From: GCA-002727735 sp038134525 | GTDB lineage: Bacteria; Bacteroidota; Bacteroidia; Flavobacteriales_D; Parvicellaceae | Assembly: GCA_038134525.1 (NCBI GenBank) | Contig: JAYPVI010000012.1 | Coordinates: 12,998-76,997 of the forward strand | Length of the DNA stretch: 64,000 nt | Reading direction: 5' to 3' | In this document: piece after piece, positions 54,911-63,943 of the stretch | Position numbering within the stretch: position 1 is the stretch's first letter | Layout: every line of letters begins with the position of its first letter | Position numbers and translations under genes: made by a program | Notes under the pieces: generated by a model | Databases searched by the model: none | The model's input: only the letters and a program-made list of their open reading frames with translations | Told to the model about the DNA's origin: nothing

Positions 54911-55923
54911 AAAGGATTTTTTACATATTTTTAATAGTCACTACTTGCTGCTTCACAAAAGGATTTTCACAAGACCCATTATTTACCCAATTTTTCTCTA
55001 ATGCACTATATTTAAATCCAGCTCTTACAGGAAGAGATCTTAGCCCCAGAGTACACTCAACATACAGAAATCAATGGCCTGGAATAAACAATGCATTTAT
55101 AACATATAATTTAGAATATGATCAATTTTCAACAGACCTTCATGGCGGTGTAGGATTTCAAGTTATGCATGATAGATCTGGTAATGGATTACTAAATACA
55201 TTGCAATTTTCAGGATGCTATGCCTATCAACTGCTTCTTAATAGGAATTGGACCCTTAATTTTGGTTTTAAAGCTTCTTTTGTTCAAAAATCATTAAACT
55301 GGAATAAAGCTGTTTGGGGTGATCAAATTGATCCATCTAGAGGAATTATCAATTCTACCAATCAACCTCAAGGAAATAATGCAAACTATGTAGACTTCTC
55401 TAATGGTTTAATTTTATTTGGAAGGAATACCTTTTTGGGTGCATCATTTAACCATTTAAACAGTCCAAACGAATCTTTTCTTTACAATATAAATCCTACT
55501 AATTCAGATCGCTTACCAATTCGTTCATCTTTTCACGGAGGACATAAAATAAAAATTCTTAAAAATGGTTTATTTCATCAAGAATTATTTGTTACACCTG
55601 AATTTGTTTTTGATTTTCAAGGTAATTTTAGAAGACTTAATTTTGGAACATATTTTGTTGATGGTATCTTTGATTTAGGGTTCTGGTATCGTCACACTAG
55701 ATTTCAAGATGCGAATAACGAAGGCTTAGCACCTCAAGATGCAATTGTTGTCGTACTGGGAATTGAAAAAAATAATTTAAAAATTGGTTATTCATATGAT
55801 ATTAACCTCTCGAACTTAATCAATTCTAGTATTGGGGCGCATGAAATTTCGTTAACATTGGATATTCCATCAAATATTCAACCAGAGACGAAATTTAGGG
55901 TGATAAATTGCCCACAATTTTAA
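54907..55923 (+). CDS. PorP/SprF family type IX secretion outer-membrane protein
   Basis: 338 residues from GTG: signal peptide ending KGFSQ, then QDPLFTQFFSNALYLNPALTGR, HSTYRNQWPGINNAFITYN and a barrel-like body (GFKASFVQKSLNWNKAVWGDQID). PorP/SprF proteins are partners of type B-sorted T9SS cargo; SprF is needed for SprB export in Flavobacterium johnsoniae. Its GTG overlaps the stop of the sorting-domain gene, so it probably serves the PKD adhesin. Confidence 0.92.
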   Translation: MKRIFYIFLIVTTCCFTKGFSQDPLFTQFFSNALYLNPALTGRDLSPRVHSTYRNQWPGINNAFITYNLEYDQFSTDLHGGVGFQVMHDRSGNGLLNTLQFSGCYAYQLLLNRNWTLNFGFKASFVQKSLNWNKAVWGDQIDPSRGIINSTNQPQGNNANYVDFSNGLILFGRNTFLGASFNHLNSPNESFLYNINPTNSDRLPIRSSFHGGHKIKILKNGLFHQELFVTPEFVFDFQGNFRRLNFGTYFVDGIFDLGFWYRHTRFQDANNEGLAPQDAIVVVLGIEKNNLKIGYSYDINLSNLINSSIGAHEISLTLDIPSNIQPETKFRVINCPQF

Positions 55924-55933
55924 AACTATAATT

Positions 55934-56734
55934 ATGGATAATGAAAAACGTTTTGTAGTACCACATGATTTCACAGAAGCAGCTCAAAATGCTTTATTAC
56001 AAGCGATTGAAATTGCTAAACCTGCAAGTAGTAAAGTATATGTTTTGCATGTAGTGAATAAAGAAAATGAAGTTGAAAATGCAAATGCTAAACTAGAAGA
56101 TGTTATTTCATCCTCTAATTACAGAAACTTAGAGAAAGTGATTTTAACAGGAAGTATATTTAACATTATTGGTGAATTTGCAGAAGAAAAAAATGCTACT
56201 GCTATAATTATGGGAACACATGGTGCAAAAGGGATGCAAAAGATTTTTGGAAGCTTTGCCATGAAAGTGATCATAAGCACTTCTGTTCCGTTTATGGTTG
56301 TACAAAAAGAGAGTGAGATTAAGAATGTCGATCGTATTTGTATAGCCATTGAATCTTCTGTAGAAAGCATGCAGATTATAAATTTAGCAGGTTACTTAGC
56401 TAAAACATACCATGCTAAAATCCATATCATTGCTGAAAAAAGTTTTGACATTAGTAAAGCTAAAAGAATAAAAAATAACCTTATAATTATTGGTAAGCAC
56501 CTGAGTAAAATAAATGTTGATTACAAATTGGAATTATTAGAAACTCCAAATAATTGGAATCAAACTGTATTAACATATGGAAAAGAAAATAACATGGACA
56601 TGTACGCCTATTCTTATGACTCGGATCGCCTTTTAGCATCAAATGATAAATTTTCGCAAAGTTTGTTATTCAATGAAGATTATATTCCTTGCCTCATCAT
56701 CAATGCTAAACAAGTTACCTCTACTTATTTTTAA
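55934..56734 (+). CDS. Tandem universal stress protein
   Basis: 266 residues with two Usp domains. The first has FVVPHDFTEAAQNALLQAIE and the nucleotide-binding IIMGTHGAKGMQKIFGSFA, GSxA-type; the second (from about 130, RICIAIESSVESMQIINLA) lacks the full GXXGX9GS nucleotide motif, so it may be inactive. Cytoplasmic. It follows the PorP/SprF gene by 10 bases but its function points to general stress. Confidence 0.85.
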   Translation: MDNEKRFVVPHDFTEAAQNALLQAIEIAKPASSKVYVLHVVNKENEVENANAKLEDVISSSNYRNLEKVILTGSIFNIIGEFAEEKNATAIIMGTHGAKGMQKIFGSFAMKVIISTSVPFMVVQKESEIKNVDRICIAIESSVESMQIINLAGYLAKTYHAKIHIIAEKSFDISKAKRIKNNLIIIGKHLSKINVDYKLELLETPNNWNQTVLTYGKENNMDMYAYSYDSDRLLASNDKFSQSLLFNEDYIPCLIINAKQVTSTYF

Positions 56735-56746
56735 GTTTTTAAAAAA

Positions 56747-57208
56747 TTGAAATTAAAAGAAGGAGATCTTTTTCCAAATTTTGAATTATTAGATCACCTT
56801 GGTCATCCCTACAGATTACAAGATCAAACTGATTCTAAATTCCGTGTATTGTATTTTTATCCAAAAGATGAAACTCCTGGATGTACAAAACAAGCGTGTT
56901 ATTTCAGAGACTACCATAGTATTTATGAAAAATATAAATGTGAAATTATAGGCATTAGTGCTGATGGTAAAAAAGCTCACGAAAAATTTATAGAGAAATA
57001 TCATCTTCCTTTTATTTTACTTACAGATCATAAAAGTAAATTAAGAAAAGAGCTAGAACTTCCTATGGATTTCTTCGGCCTAGCACCTGGAAGAGTTACC
57101 TTTTTACTAAATGAAAAGCATGAAATTTTATTTATCTTTCGATCCGCATTAAATATGAAAAGGCATATTACTTCTGTTTTGGATTTTTTAGATCAATATA
57201 AATCTTAA
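56747..57208 (+). CDS. Thioredoxin-dependent thiol peroxidase (BCP/PrxQ type)
   Basis: 153 residues. The peroxidatic Cys46 in KDETPGCTKQACYFRD and the resolving Cys51 five residues later mark the BCP/PrxQ class, which removes peroxides using thioredoxin. The start is TTG at 56747 (MKLKEGDLFPNFELLD); no other start fits the conserved N-terminus. It lies 12 bases after the Usp gene. Confidence 0.93.
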   Translation: MKLKEGDLFPNFELLDHLGHPYRLQDQTDSKFRVLYFYPKDETPGCTKQACYFRDYHSIYEKYKCEIIGISADGKKAHEKFIEKYHLPFILLTDHKSKLRKELELPMDFFGLAPGRVTFLLNEKHEILFIFRSALNMKRHITSVLDFLDQYKS

Positions 57209-57242
57209 AAACATTGGTACGGTATTTGAATAATATTAAGTC

Positions 57243-59435
57243 ATGAAAAGAATCGTTATTCTATTTTTTATTTGCTGTTCTTTATTTGGTAATTCACAAT
57301 TAACCAATGAACTAATTTGGGCCAGTGGTACTTTTTATCCTAAAATGATAAGGGGTATCAACTCAACAGCGGATGGATTACATTATACGTCCCAAAAAAA
57401 TGTTGATGATGCTATAGAAATCATTAAATACACCTATTCTTCTAATAAAAAAGTTACCTCTTTATTTAGTACCTCAATCAAAGAAGGTTTTAGTTTTGAT
57501 GATTATCAACTAAGTTCAGATGAGAATTGGATTTTATTGGCATCAGAGCAAGAATCTATTTATAGAAGATCTTCCAAATCTTTTTACTATGTCTATAATG
57601 TTGGAACTAAAGAACTGAGATCACTCAGTGACACCACTCTTGGAAAGCAGAGGCTGGCTCAATTTTCTCCTGATAACAGTAAAATTGCTTATGTAAGAAA
57701 TAATAACCTATACTACATTAATCTCTCAGATTTTAAAGAAAAATCAATCACCCAAGATGGCGAAATGAATAAGATAATAAACGGGGCTACAGATTGGGTC
57801 TATGAAGAAGAGTTTAGTATTCATAAAGGCTTTGAGTGGTCACCTGATAGTAGAAAACTAGCATATTATGTTTTTGATGAAACCAATGTCAAGGAATTTC
57901 AAATGAAAATGTACGGATCCTTATATCCGTCTCATTATAAATTTAAATATCCCAAAGCAGGAGAAGATAATTCCTTAATATCAATTCGAGTTTTTGACAC
58001 GCAGTACGATAGATATTTCATCTATGATATAGGAAATAATCCGGATATCTATATTCCTAGAATTATGTGGTCGAAGAAAAAAGATGAATTGATTGTGTTT
58101 AAAATGAATAGATTACAAAATAAATTAGAATTACTTTCTGGTATTTTTTCGATGGATACGCCAAATAATATTGGAATTAAATCAAAATCTATTTACACAG
58201 AAGAGAGCGATACATACATTGACATACATGACAACACTTCTTTTATAAGTCCTAATGAGTTCATTTGGACTAGTGAAAAAGATGGATATAATCACATTTA
58301 CTTAGTAAACTACGCAAATGGTTCCGAAGAACAACTTACAGACGGAGAATGGGATGTAACTATGGTTTATGGCTACCAACCACAATCAAAAAAGATATTC
58401 TTTCAAGCAGCTAAATCTCATCCTACTAAAAGAGAAGTTTATGCATTAAACATAAAAAACAAAAAGCTAGAACTACTTACTGAAAAGTCAGGAACAAATG
58501 AGGCTAATTTCAGCAAATCGTTCAATTATTTTATTAACACTCACTCTAGTGCAGACCTTCCTTTTGAGATCACCCTTCATAATCAATCAGGAAAAAAGAT
58601 AAAAACATTAGAAAACAACAATGTATTAAAAGAAAAATTAAAGGAATTTAATCTATCTAATAAAGAATTTTTTACCATTCCTAATGAAAATGGAACACCA
58701 TTAAATTGTTGGATGATCAAACCTAAAATGTTAGACACCCTTAAAAAGCATCCACTACTCATGTTTGTGTATGGTGGGCCTGGTATAAATACCGTAAATG
58801 ACGCATGGTCTTGGAACAATTATTTTTGGTTTCAATATCTAGCTCAAAATGGGTTTATAGTGGTTTCCGTTGATGCAAGAGGAACTGGTTTCAGAGGAAA
58901 AAACTTTAAACATGCAACATACAAACAGCTAGGCAAATATGAAACAGAGGACCAAATTGCTGCTGCCAAGTTTCTAGGTAAAAAATCTTACATAGATGAA
59001 GATAATATTGGGATTTTTGGGTGGAGCTATGGAGGATATATGTCATCTCTGTGCATTACTAAAGGAGCAGAGGTGTTTAAATCTGCTATTGCAGTAGCAC
59101 CTGTCACAAACTGGAGATATTATGATAATATTTATACTGAAAGATTTATGCAAAAACCTCAAGATAATGGAGAGAACTATGATATCAACTCCCCTATTAA
59201 TCATGTTGAAAAATTAAAAGGGAACTACTTATTGATTCACGGAACAGCTGATGACAATGTTCACTTTCAAAATGCTACTGAGATGGTTGCCGCATTAGTT
59301 AATAAAAACAAACAATTTGATTTTTTTGCTTATCCTGACAAGAATCATGGTATATATGGAGGTATTACTAGACTGCATTTATATACTAAAATGACAAATT
59401 TCTTGATGGAAACTTTAATGGAAGATAAGGAATGA
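57243..59435 (+). CDS. S9-family dipeptidyl peptidase IV-like protease
   Basis: 730 residues: signal peptide (about 1-18, FGNSQ), an N-terminal beta-propeller (DPPIV_N, with FSPDNSKIAYVRNNNLYYI and FEWSPDSRKLAYYVFDE), and a C-terminal alpha/beta hydrolase with Ser595 in GWSYGGYMSS, the aspartate in HGTADDNVHFQN and histidine in KNHGIYGG. Periplasmic or surface enzyme cleaving X-Pro dipeptides from peptides. The next gene overlaps the stop by 4 bases. Confidence 0.92.
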   Translation: MKRIVILFFICCSLFGNSQLTNELIWASGTFYPKMIRGINSTADGLHYTSQKNVDDAIEIIKYTYSSNKKVTSLFSTSIKEGFSFDDYQLSSDENWILLASEQESIYRRSSKSFYYVYNVGTKELRSLSDTTLGKQRLAQFSPDNSKIAYVRNNNLYYINLSDFKEKSITQDGEMNKIINGATDWVYEEEFSIHKGFEWSPDSRKLAYYVFDETNVKEFQMKMYGSLYPSHYKFKYPKAGEDNSLISIRVFDTQYDRYFIYDIGNNPDIYIPRIMWSKKKDELIVFKMNRLQNKLELLSGIFSMDTPNNIGIKSKSIYTEESDTYIDIHDNTSFISPNEFIWTSEKDGYNHIYLVNYANGSEEQLTDGEWDVTMVYGYQPQSKKIFFQAAKSHPTKREVYALNIKNKKLELLTEKSGTNEANFSKSFNYFINTHSSADLPFEITLHNQSGKKIKTLENNNVLKEKLKEFNLSNKEFFTIPNENGTPLNCWMIKPKMLDTLKKHPLLMFVYGGPGINTVNDAWSWNNYFWFQYLAQNGFIVVSVDARGTGFRGKNFKHATYKQLGKYETEDQIAAAKFLGKKSYIDEDNIGIFGWSYGGYMSSLCITKGAEVFKSAIAVAPVTNWRYYDNIYTERFMQKPQDNGENYDINSPINHVEKLKGNYLLIHGTADDNVHFQNATEMVAALVNKNKQFDFFAYPDKNHGIYGGITRLHLYTKMTNFLMETLMEDKE

Positions 59436-59986
59436 GGTGCCTTTTTATAATCATATTAATTCTTCCATTATTAACGTATTCACAGGATCAAATTAATTGG
59501 ATGACGTGGGATCAAATGATGGCCAAAAGACAATTGGATTCTGTTCCAAAAAAAGTATTTATTGATCTATTTACTGGATGGTGTGGATGGTGTAAAAGAA
59601 TGGACGCTACTACTTTTAAGCATAAAGCAATAGTAGATTATATGAATCAAAATTATTATGCAGTTAAATTCGATGCTGAAACTAGAGACACCGTAAACTT
59701 TAATGGAGTTCAATTTGTAAATTCTGATCCTTTATTTGAGAAAAGAGCAGTAAATTCGAGAGGTAAACCGCATTGGTTTGCCCATTCCATTTTAGATGGG
59801 AAATTAAGTTATCCCAGTTATGCATTATTAGACGAAAATTTAATTCGATTGGCTATTTACAACGGATTTAAACAACACGAAGAACTTATTGGAATTTTAT
59901 TTTTCTTTGGTTCTGATCAGCACAAATATTATCACAACTTACTCTACAAACAGTGGAATGAGTTAAATCTAAAAAATAAAAAATAA
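59432..59986 (+). CDS. Exported thioredoxin-like protein, CGWC active site
   Basis: 184 residues: signal peptide (ending LLTYSQ), a thioredoxin fold with Cys51-Gly-Trp-Cys54 in TGWCGWCKRMDATTF and an inserted region in NSRGKPHWFAHSILDG. It overlaps the upstream peptidase stop by 4 bases. The paired second protein follows after one base. A periplasmic disulfide-handling role is inferred from the signal and the active site. Confidence 0.83.
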   Translation: MRCLFIIILILPLLTYSQDQINWMTWDQMMAKRQLDSVPKKVFIDLFTGWCGWCKRMDATTFKHKAIVDYMNQNYYAVKFDAETRDTVNFNGVQFVNSDPLFEKRAVNSRGKPHWFAHSILDGKLSYPSYALLDENLIRLAIYNGFKQHEELIGILFFFGSDQHKYYHNLLYKQWNELNLKNKK

Positions 59987-59987
59987 A

Positions 59988-60458
59988 ATGATAAAAAAGC
60001 TTTCCATACTTATTCTCCTATTTTCATCCATTCATATAGTGGGTCAAGAAAGTCAATTAACCTGGTATGATGATGTTTCAAAAGCTATACCAGTGGCTGT
60101 TGCAAAAAAGAAACCGATTATGTTGTTTTTTACTGGGAGTGATTGGTGTGGTTGGTGTATGCGACTCAAAAGAGAAGTATTTAACTTACCTGATTTTAAG
60201 ACTTGGTCAGATGAAAATGTGGTTTTAGTAGAACTTGATTTCCCTAGGAGAAAGAAACTTCCAGAAAACATTATGAAACAAAATAGAGAACTCGCAAATG
60301 TTTTTGCAGTTAGAGGTTACCCTACTGTTTGGATTGTTGAACCTCAAATCATGGAAAACAACAAAGTTAATTTTCTAAAAATGGGCACTTTAGGTTATGT
60401 TGCCGGGGGCCCAGAAAAATGGATATCAAGTGCAAACCATTTTTTAGCTAAACCATAA
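59988..60458 (+). CDS. Second exported thioredoxin-like protein, CGWC active site
   Basis: 156 residues: signal peptide (ending HIVGQ), and a thioredoxin fold with Cys54-Gly-Trp-Cys57 in GSDWCGWCMRLKREVF, the cis-proline region as VRGYPTVWIVEP. It lies one base after its paralogue-like neighbour, but the two share only the active-site region clearly, so tandem duplication is old or they were recruited separately. Confidence 0.85.
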   Translation: MIKKLSILILLFSSIHIVGQESQLTWYDDVSKAIPVAVAKKKPIMLFFTGSDWCGWCMRLKREVFNLPDFKTWSDENVVLVELDFPRRKKLPENIMKQNRELANVFAVRGYPTVWIVEPQIMENNKVNFLKMGTLGYVAGGPEKWISSANHFLAKP

Positions 60459-60482
60459 AACATATTTTTATCTGTATTCTCT

Positions 60483-60490
60483 TATTTTTG
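60483..60490 (+). promoter_or_regulatory. TAnnTTTG -7 box for the channel gene
   Basis: TATTTTTG, 16 bases before the GTG at 60507. Confidence 0.45.
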
Positions 60491-60506
60491 TGTTATAACT
60501 TAAACA

Positions 60507-62189
60507 GTGAAGGTTTACCGCTACATACAAAATTATCAGGTTGACATTCTGGATGAATCTTTAACAACTCAAAATGGTATAGAACATAAACAAACAGCTA
60601 AAATTTCGTTCTATGACATTAACAATAACCTAATAGAAAGAAAAATTTATGGTGTTGTTGATGGTAAATCTCTTTATCAAAAAATAAAAGACAAAACCCC
60701 CATTGATGTTTCCAATTGCTTGGTAAGAGGATTTTCCCTTTCAGAATACCGATCTGAGTTCAACCTAAATCAAAATGAAAAAATTGAATTAATTGACTTT
60801 TGTGCAAATGATGCCTTATTCGAATCTGAGAAAGTAGTTGATTTTTCATTAGCCAATTTTACTGGATCAAAAGCAGATTTTACAAACACACACTTTGGTT
60901 CTGGAAACCTCAGTTTTTTAAAAGCTGAATTTGGAAATTTCCCTGTTTCATTTAAAGGAACCAGTTACAGTGAAGGAAATAATATATTTCAATATGCCAA
61001 ATTCAACTCTGGCAAAGTAAACTTTGATAACGCTACGTTCGAAAACGGAAATCTCAGCTTTATTAATACGTATTTTGGTGATGGCAATGTCACTTTCAAA
61101 AACGTACATTTTGGAAATGGCGATGTATCTTTTGCTTTTGCAACCTTTAGTAAAGGAAGTGTAATTTTTGACAAGTCCATTTTCAATGGTGATGAAATAA
61201 ATTTTTCAAAGGTAGATTTTGGCAATGGTAAAGTTGATTTTAGAAGGGTTAAATTTGGTGATGGTGAAATAAATTTTGAGGAAATTAATGTAGCCGAAGG
61301 AAATAAATTGGTTTTTAGAAGAGCTGAATTTGGTTCAAGTAAAGTAAGTTTTAGAGAGGCCCTGCTGACTAACTGCGATTTAGATTTTGAAGAAGCTACT
61401 TTCAATAACGCTAGGTTAGACTTTTATAAATTATCTGCTAATCAAATTTCACTTAACCATTGCTTGCTGAATTGTTATATTGATTTAAGGATAGATCTAT
61501 GTCACATTATTGATCTATCTCAATCCATTGTTCAAAATATAATCGATTTGAATCCTGGCTTAACTAAGATGGTAATTCATGAACTAAACTTAACTGGTGT
61601 TAGAAACATGGGTGATATATTTATTTCTTGGGATGACAATCGTGTTCTAGACTTGATTGAATCTCAAAAAAGCACCAACTTTCATGAGAAAGCAGAGCAA
61701 TTCAGATTATTAAAAGAAGAATTTAGAGATACGGGAAGATATATAGATGAGGACAAAGCTTACGTTTACTTTAAAAGATATGAATTAAAAGATCAATTTG
61801 AACAAGCTAAATCAAAGGGAAGCCTGCAAACCTTACTTTTTATACCTAATTTCTTATTCCAACGCGTAGTATTTGATTGGATAGGACTTTATGCTACAAA
61901 TCCCTTCAGAGTTTTATTTAGTATCATAATTGTTAACTTTATATTTTCTGGAATTTATAGTCTCTTCTACTCTGCTGAAAACTACTTAACTTGCTTAGAA
62001 AGCTTCACTAATTTGGGTGAAAAAATATGGACTAATCTCTATTTTAGCGCCATTACCTTTTTCACTGTAGGATATGGTGATTGTTCTCCGATGGGATATT
62101 TTAAAATCATAGCACCAATTGAAGGCTTTATCGGAGTTTTTCTTATGTCTTACTTTACTGTTGCATTTGTGAGAAAAATACTTCGATAA
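60507..62189 (+). CDS. Two-helix potassium channel with N-terminal 12-residue repeat solenoid
   Basis: 560 residues from GTG, no signal peptide. Residues about 112-310 carry about twelve successive units of mostly 12 residues, with phenylalanines spaced 7 and 5 apart (FGNGKVDFRRVK, FGDGEINFEEIN, FGNGDVSFAFAT). A linker with FRLLKEEFRDTGRYIDEDKA resembles pentapeptide-repeat channel proteins. Then two membrane helices (about 470-493, 534-556) flank a pore with the selectivity filter TVGYGD (520-525). Likely a K+ channel with a cytoplasmic repeat domain. What gates it is unknown. Confidence 0.83.
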   Translation: MKVYRYIQNYQVDILDESLTTQNGIEHKQTAKISFYDINNNLIERKIYGVVDGKSLYQKIKDKTPIDVSNCLVRGFSLSEYRSEFNLNQNEKIELIDFCANDALFESEKVVDFSLANFTGSKADFTNTHFGSGNLSFLKAEFGNFPVSFKGTSYSEGNNIFQYAKFNSGKVNFDNATFENGNLSFINTYFGDGNVTFKNVHFGNGDVSFAFATFSKGSVIFDKSIFNGDEINFSKVDFGNGKVDFRRVKFGDGEINFEEINVAEGNKLVFRRAEFGSSKVSFREALLTNCDLDFEEATFNNARLDFYKLSANQISLNHCLLNCYIDLRIDLCHIIDLSQSIVQNIIDLNPGLTKMVIHELNLTGVRNMGDIFISWDDNRVLDLIESQKSTNFHEKAEQFRLLKEEFRDTGRYIDEDKAYVYFKRYELKDQFEQAKSKGSLQTLLFIPNFLFQRVVFDWIGLYATNPFRVLFSIIIVNFIFSGIYSLFYSAENYLTCLESFTNLGEKIWTNLYFSAITFFTVGYGDCSPMGYFKIIAPIEGFIGVFLMSYFTVAFVRKILR

Positions 62190-62261
62190 CTTATACAATA
62201 TTTTTAATTTTTCGTACATTAGCAACAATAATTTTTTAAAACCTTTATTTCACAAAATAAA

Positions 62262-63548
62262 ATGAGCGAAACAGCCAAATTACTTATAGAAGGTAAAACG
62301 TATGAACTACCTGTAATTACGGGTACTGAAAATGAAAAAGCAATTGACATCTCAAAGTTAAGAGCTATGACAGGTTATGTTACGCTTGATAAGGGATTTA
62401 AGAATACAGGGTCCACAACAAGTGCAATTACATTTCTAGATGGTGAAAAAGGAATTCTTAGATATAGAGGATATCCTATTGAACAATTGGCTGAAAAAGC
62501 TGAATTTTTAGAAGTTGCTTACTTACTTATTTATGGAGAATTACCTAATAAAGTAGAATACGCTAATTTTAAAAACCATATTACGCATCACACCTTAATA
62601 CATGAAGATATGAGGGTGTTTTTCGAGGCATATCCTATTAAGGCTCATCCTATGGGAATTTTAGCAGCTTCTCTATCCACCATTTCAACGTTCTATCCAG
62701 AATCACAAGATCCAAATAGACCAAAAGAAGCCGTTAATTTAACCATTTACAGATTACTTGCTAAGGTACCTACTTTAGCGGCATGGGCTTATAAAAATGC
62801 AGTTGGACAACCTGTTGTTTACCCAAAAAATAAATTTGACTATTGCGAGAATTTTGTAAACATGATGTTTGATCTTCCTGCATTCGACTATGTTCCAGAT
62901 CCAGTTGTGGTTAACGCTCTAAACACATTATTGATATTACATGCGGATCATGAGCAAAATTGTTCTGCTAGCACTGTTAGAGTAGTTGGGTCATCACAGG
63001 CAAACTTGTATACTTCTGTTTCTGCTGGGGTTTCTGCACTTTGGGGACCACTCCACGGAGGAGCTAATCAAGCAGTAATAGAAATGTTAGAAAACATAAA
63101 AAATGATGGTGGAAATCTTGATAAATGGATTATAAAAGCGAAAGACAAAGAAGATTCATTCCGATTAATGGGCTTTGGCCATAGGGTATATAAAAACTTT
63201 GATCCTAGAGCTAAAATCATCAAAAAAGCAGCTGATGATGTATTGAATAAACTAGGTGTGATTGATCCTGTTCTTGACATTGCAAAGCAATTGGAAGAAG
63301 TAGCATTAAACGATAGCTACTTTAAAGAAAGAGGATTATATCCAAATGTTGATTTTTACTCTGGTATTATTTACAGAGCCTTGGGTATTCCAACTGAAAT
63401 GTTCACGGTTATGTTTGCATTAGGAAGATTACCCGGTTGGATCGCACAATGGAAAGAAATGGTTGAAGAAAATCAACCCATTAGCAGACCAAGACAAATC
63501 TATACAGGTTCAAACGAAAGAAATTTCGTTAATATGGACGACCGTTAA
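62262..63548 (+). CDS. gltA: Citrate synthase
   Basis: 428 residues of the type II family that condense acetyl-CoA and oxaloacetate. Catalytic segments are HADHEQNCSASTVRVVGSSQ, GPLHGGANQAVIEML and MGFGHRVYKNFDPRAK, with PGWIAQWKEM at the end. Length is normal. Its TAA stop interlocks with that of ytxJ (TTAA, 63545-63548). Confidence 0.96.
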   Translation: MSETAKLLIEGKTYELPVITGTENEKAIDISKLRAMTGYVTLDKGFKNTGSTTSAITFLDGEKGILRYRGYPIEQLAEKAEFLEVAYLLIYGELPNKVEYANFKNHITHHTLIHEDMRVFFEAYPIKAHPMGILAASLSTISTFYPESQDPNRPKEAVNLTIYRLLAKVPTLAAWAYKNAVGQPVVYPKNKFDYCENFVNMMFDLPAFDYVPDPVVVNALNTLLILHADHEQNCSASTVRVVGSSQANLYTSVSAGVSALWGPLHGGANQAVIEMLENIKNDGGNLDKWIIKAKDKEDSFRLMGFGHRVYKNFDPRAKIIKKAADDVLNKLGVIDPVLDIAKQLEEVALNDSYFKERGLYPNVDFYSGIIYRALGIPTEMFTVMFALGRLPGWIAQWKEMVEENQPISRPRQIYTGSNERNFVNMDDR

Positions 63549-63898
63549 TTGGGAATTCTTCCCCAACTTATATCATTATGGGAAGTATGGTAAATGCATC
63601 TTCCACTTTCAATAACTAATACCTGAGGTGACTCGTGCTTTACATTAAAATCACTTTCTATTTTATTAGACAAAGATCGAAATTTAATTAAATCAAGATA
63701 ATAGCAGGATTTAATCTTTTGCTCTTGATTATTTTCTATTCTATTTAATGCCATACTACTTATTGAACAACGTGTGGAATGTTTGAATATCAAAATTTTA
63801 TTTTCATAAGACTTTTGAATAGCCAAACGATATGATAATTCATCATTTAGGGTTATCCACATAAAAGAAGATGTTTTCTTGAATTTAAACCAACTCAT
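63545..63898 (-). CDS. ytxJ: YtxJ-type bacillithiol-system redox protein
   Basis: A 117-residue monothiol thioredoxin-fold protein with FKHSTRCSISSMALNR (Cys44), the YtxJ signature. YtxJ is linked to bacillithiol, the low-molecular-weight thiol found in Firmicutes and many Bacteroidota, and may remove bacillithiol from proteins. No bsh genes are in the window. The gene converges with gltA with interlocked stops. Confidence 0.87.
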   Translation of the reverse strand: MSWFKFKKTSSFMWITLNDELSYRLAIQKSYENKILIFKHSTRCSISSMALNRIENNQEQKIKSCYYLDLIKFRSLSNKIESDFNVKHESPQVLVIESGRCIYHTSHNDISWGRIPN

Positions 63899-63905
63899 AT
63901 TGAAA

Positions 63906-63935
63906 TGAAAAAGGCTTCACCAAGGTAAAGCCTTT
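63906..63935 (-). terminator. Hairpin terminator after tRNA-His
   Basis: On the minus strand AAAGGCTT and AAGCCTTT form the stem around a 10-base loop, and a run of five T follows. It lies directly downstream of the tRNA-His 3' end and just upstream of ytxJ, so it can insulate the two. Confidence 0.75.
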
Positions 63936-63943
63936 AAATAAAG

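Noticed and set aside
60989..61405. 138-residue reading frame on the minus strand
   Set aside because: It is antisense to the 12-residue repeats; the regular codons keep the opposite strand free of stops.
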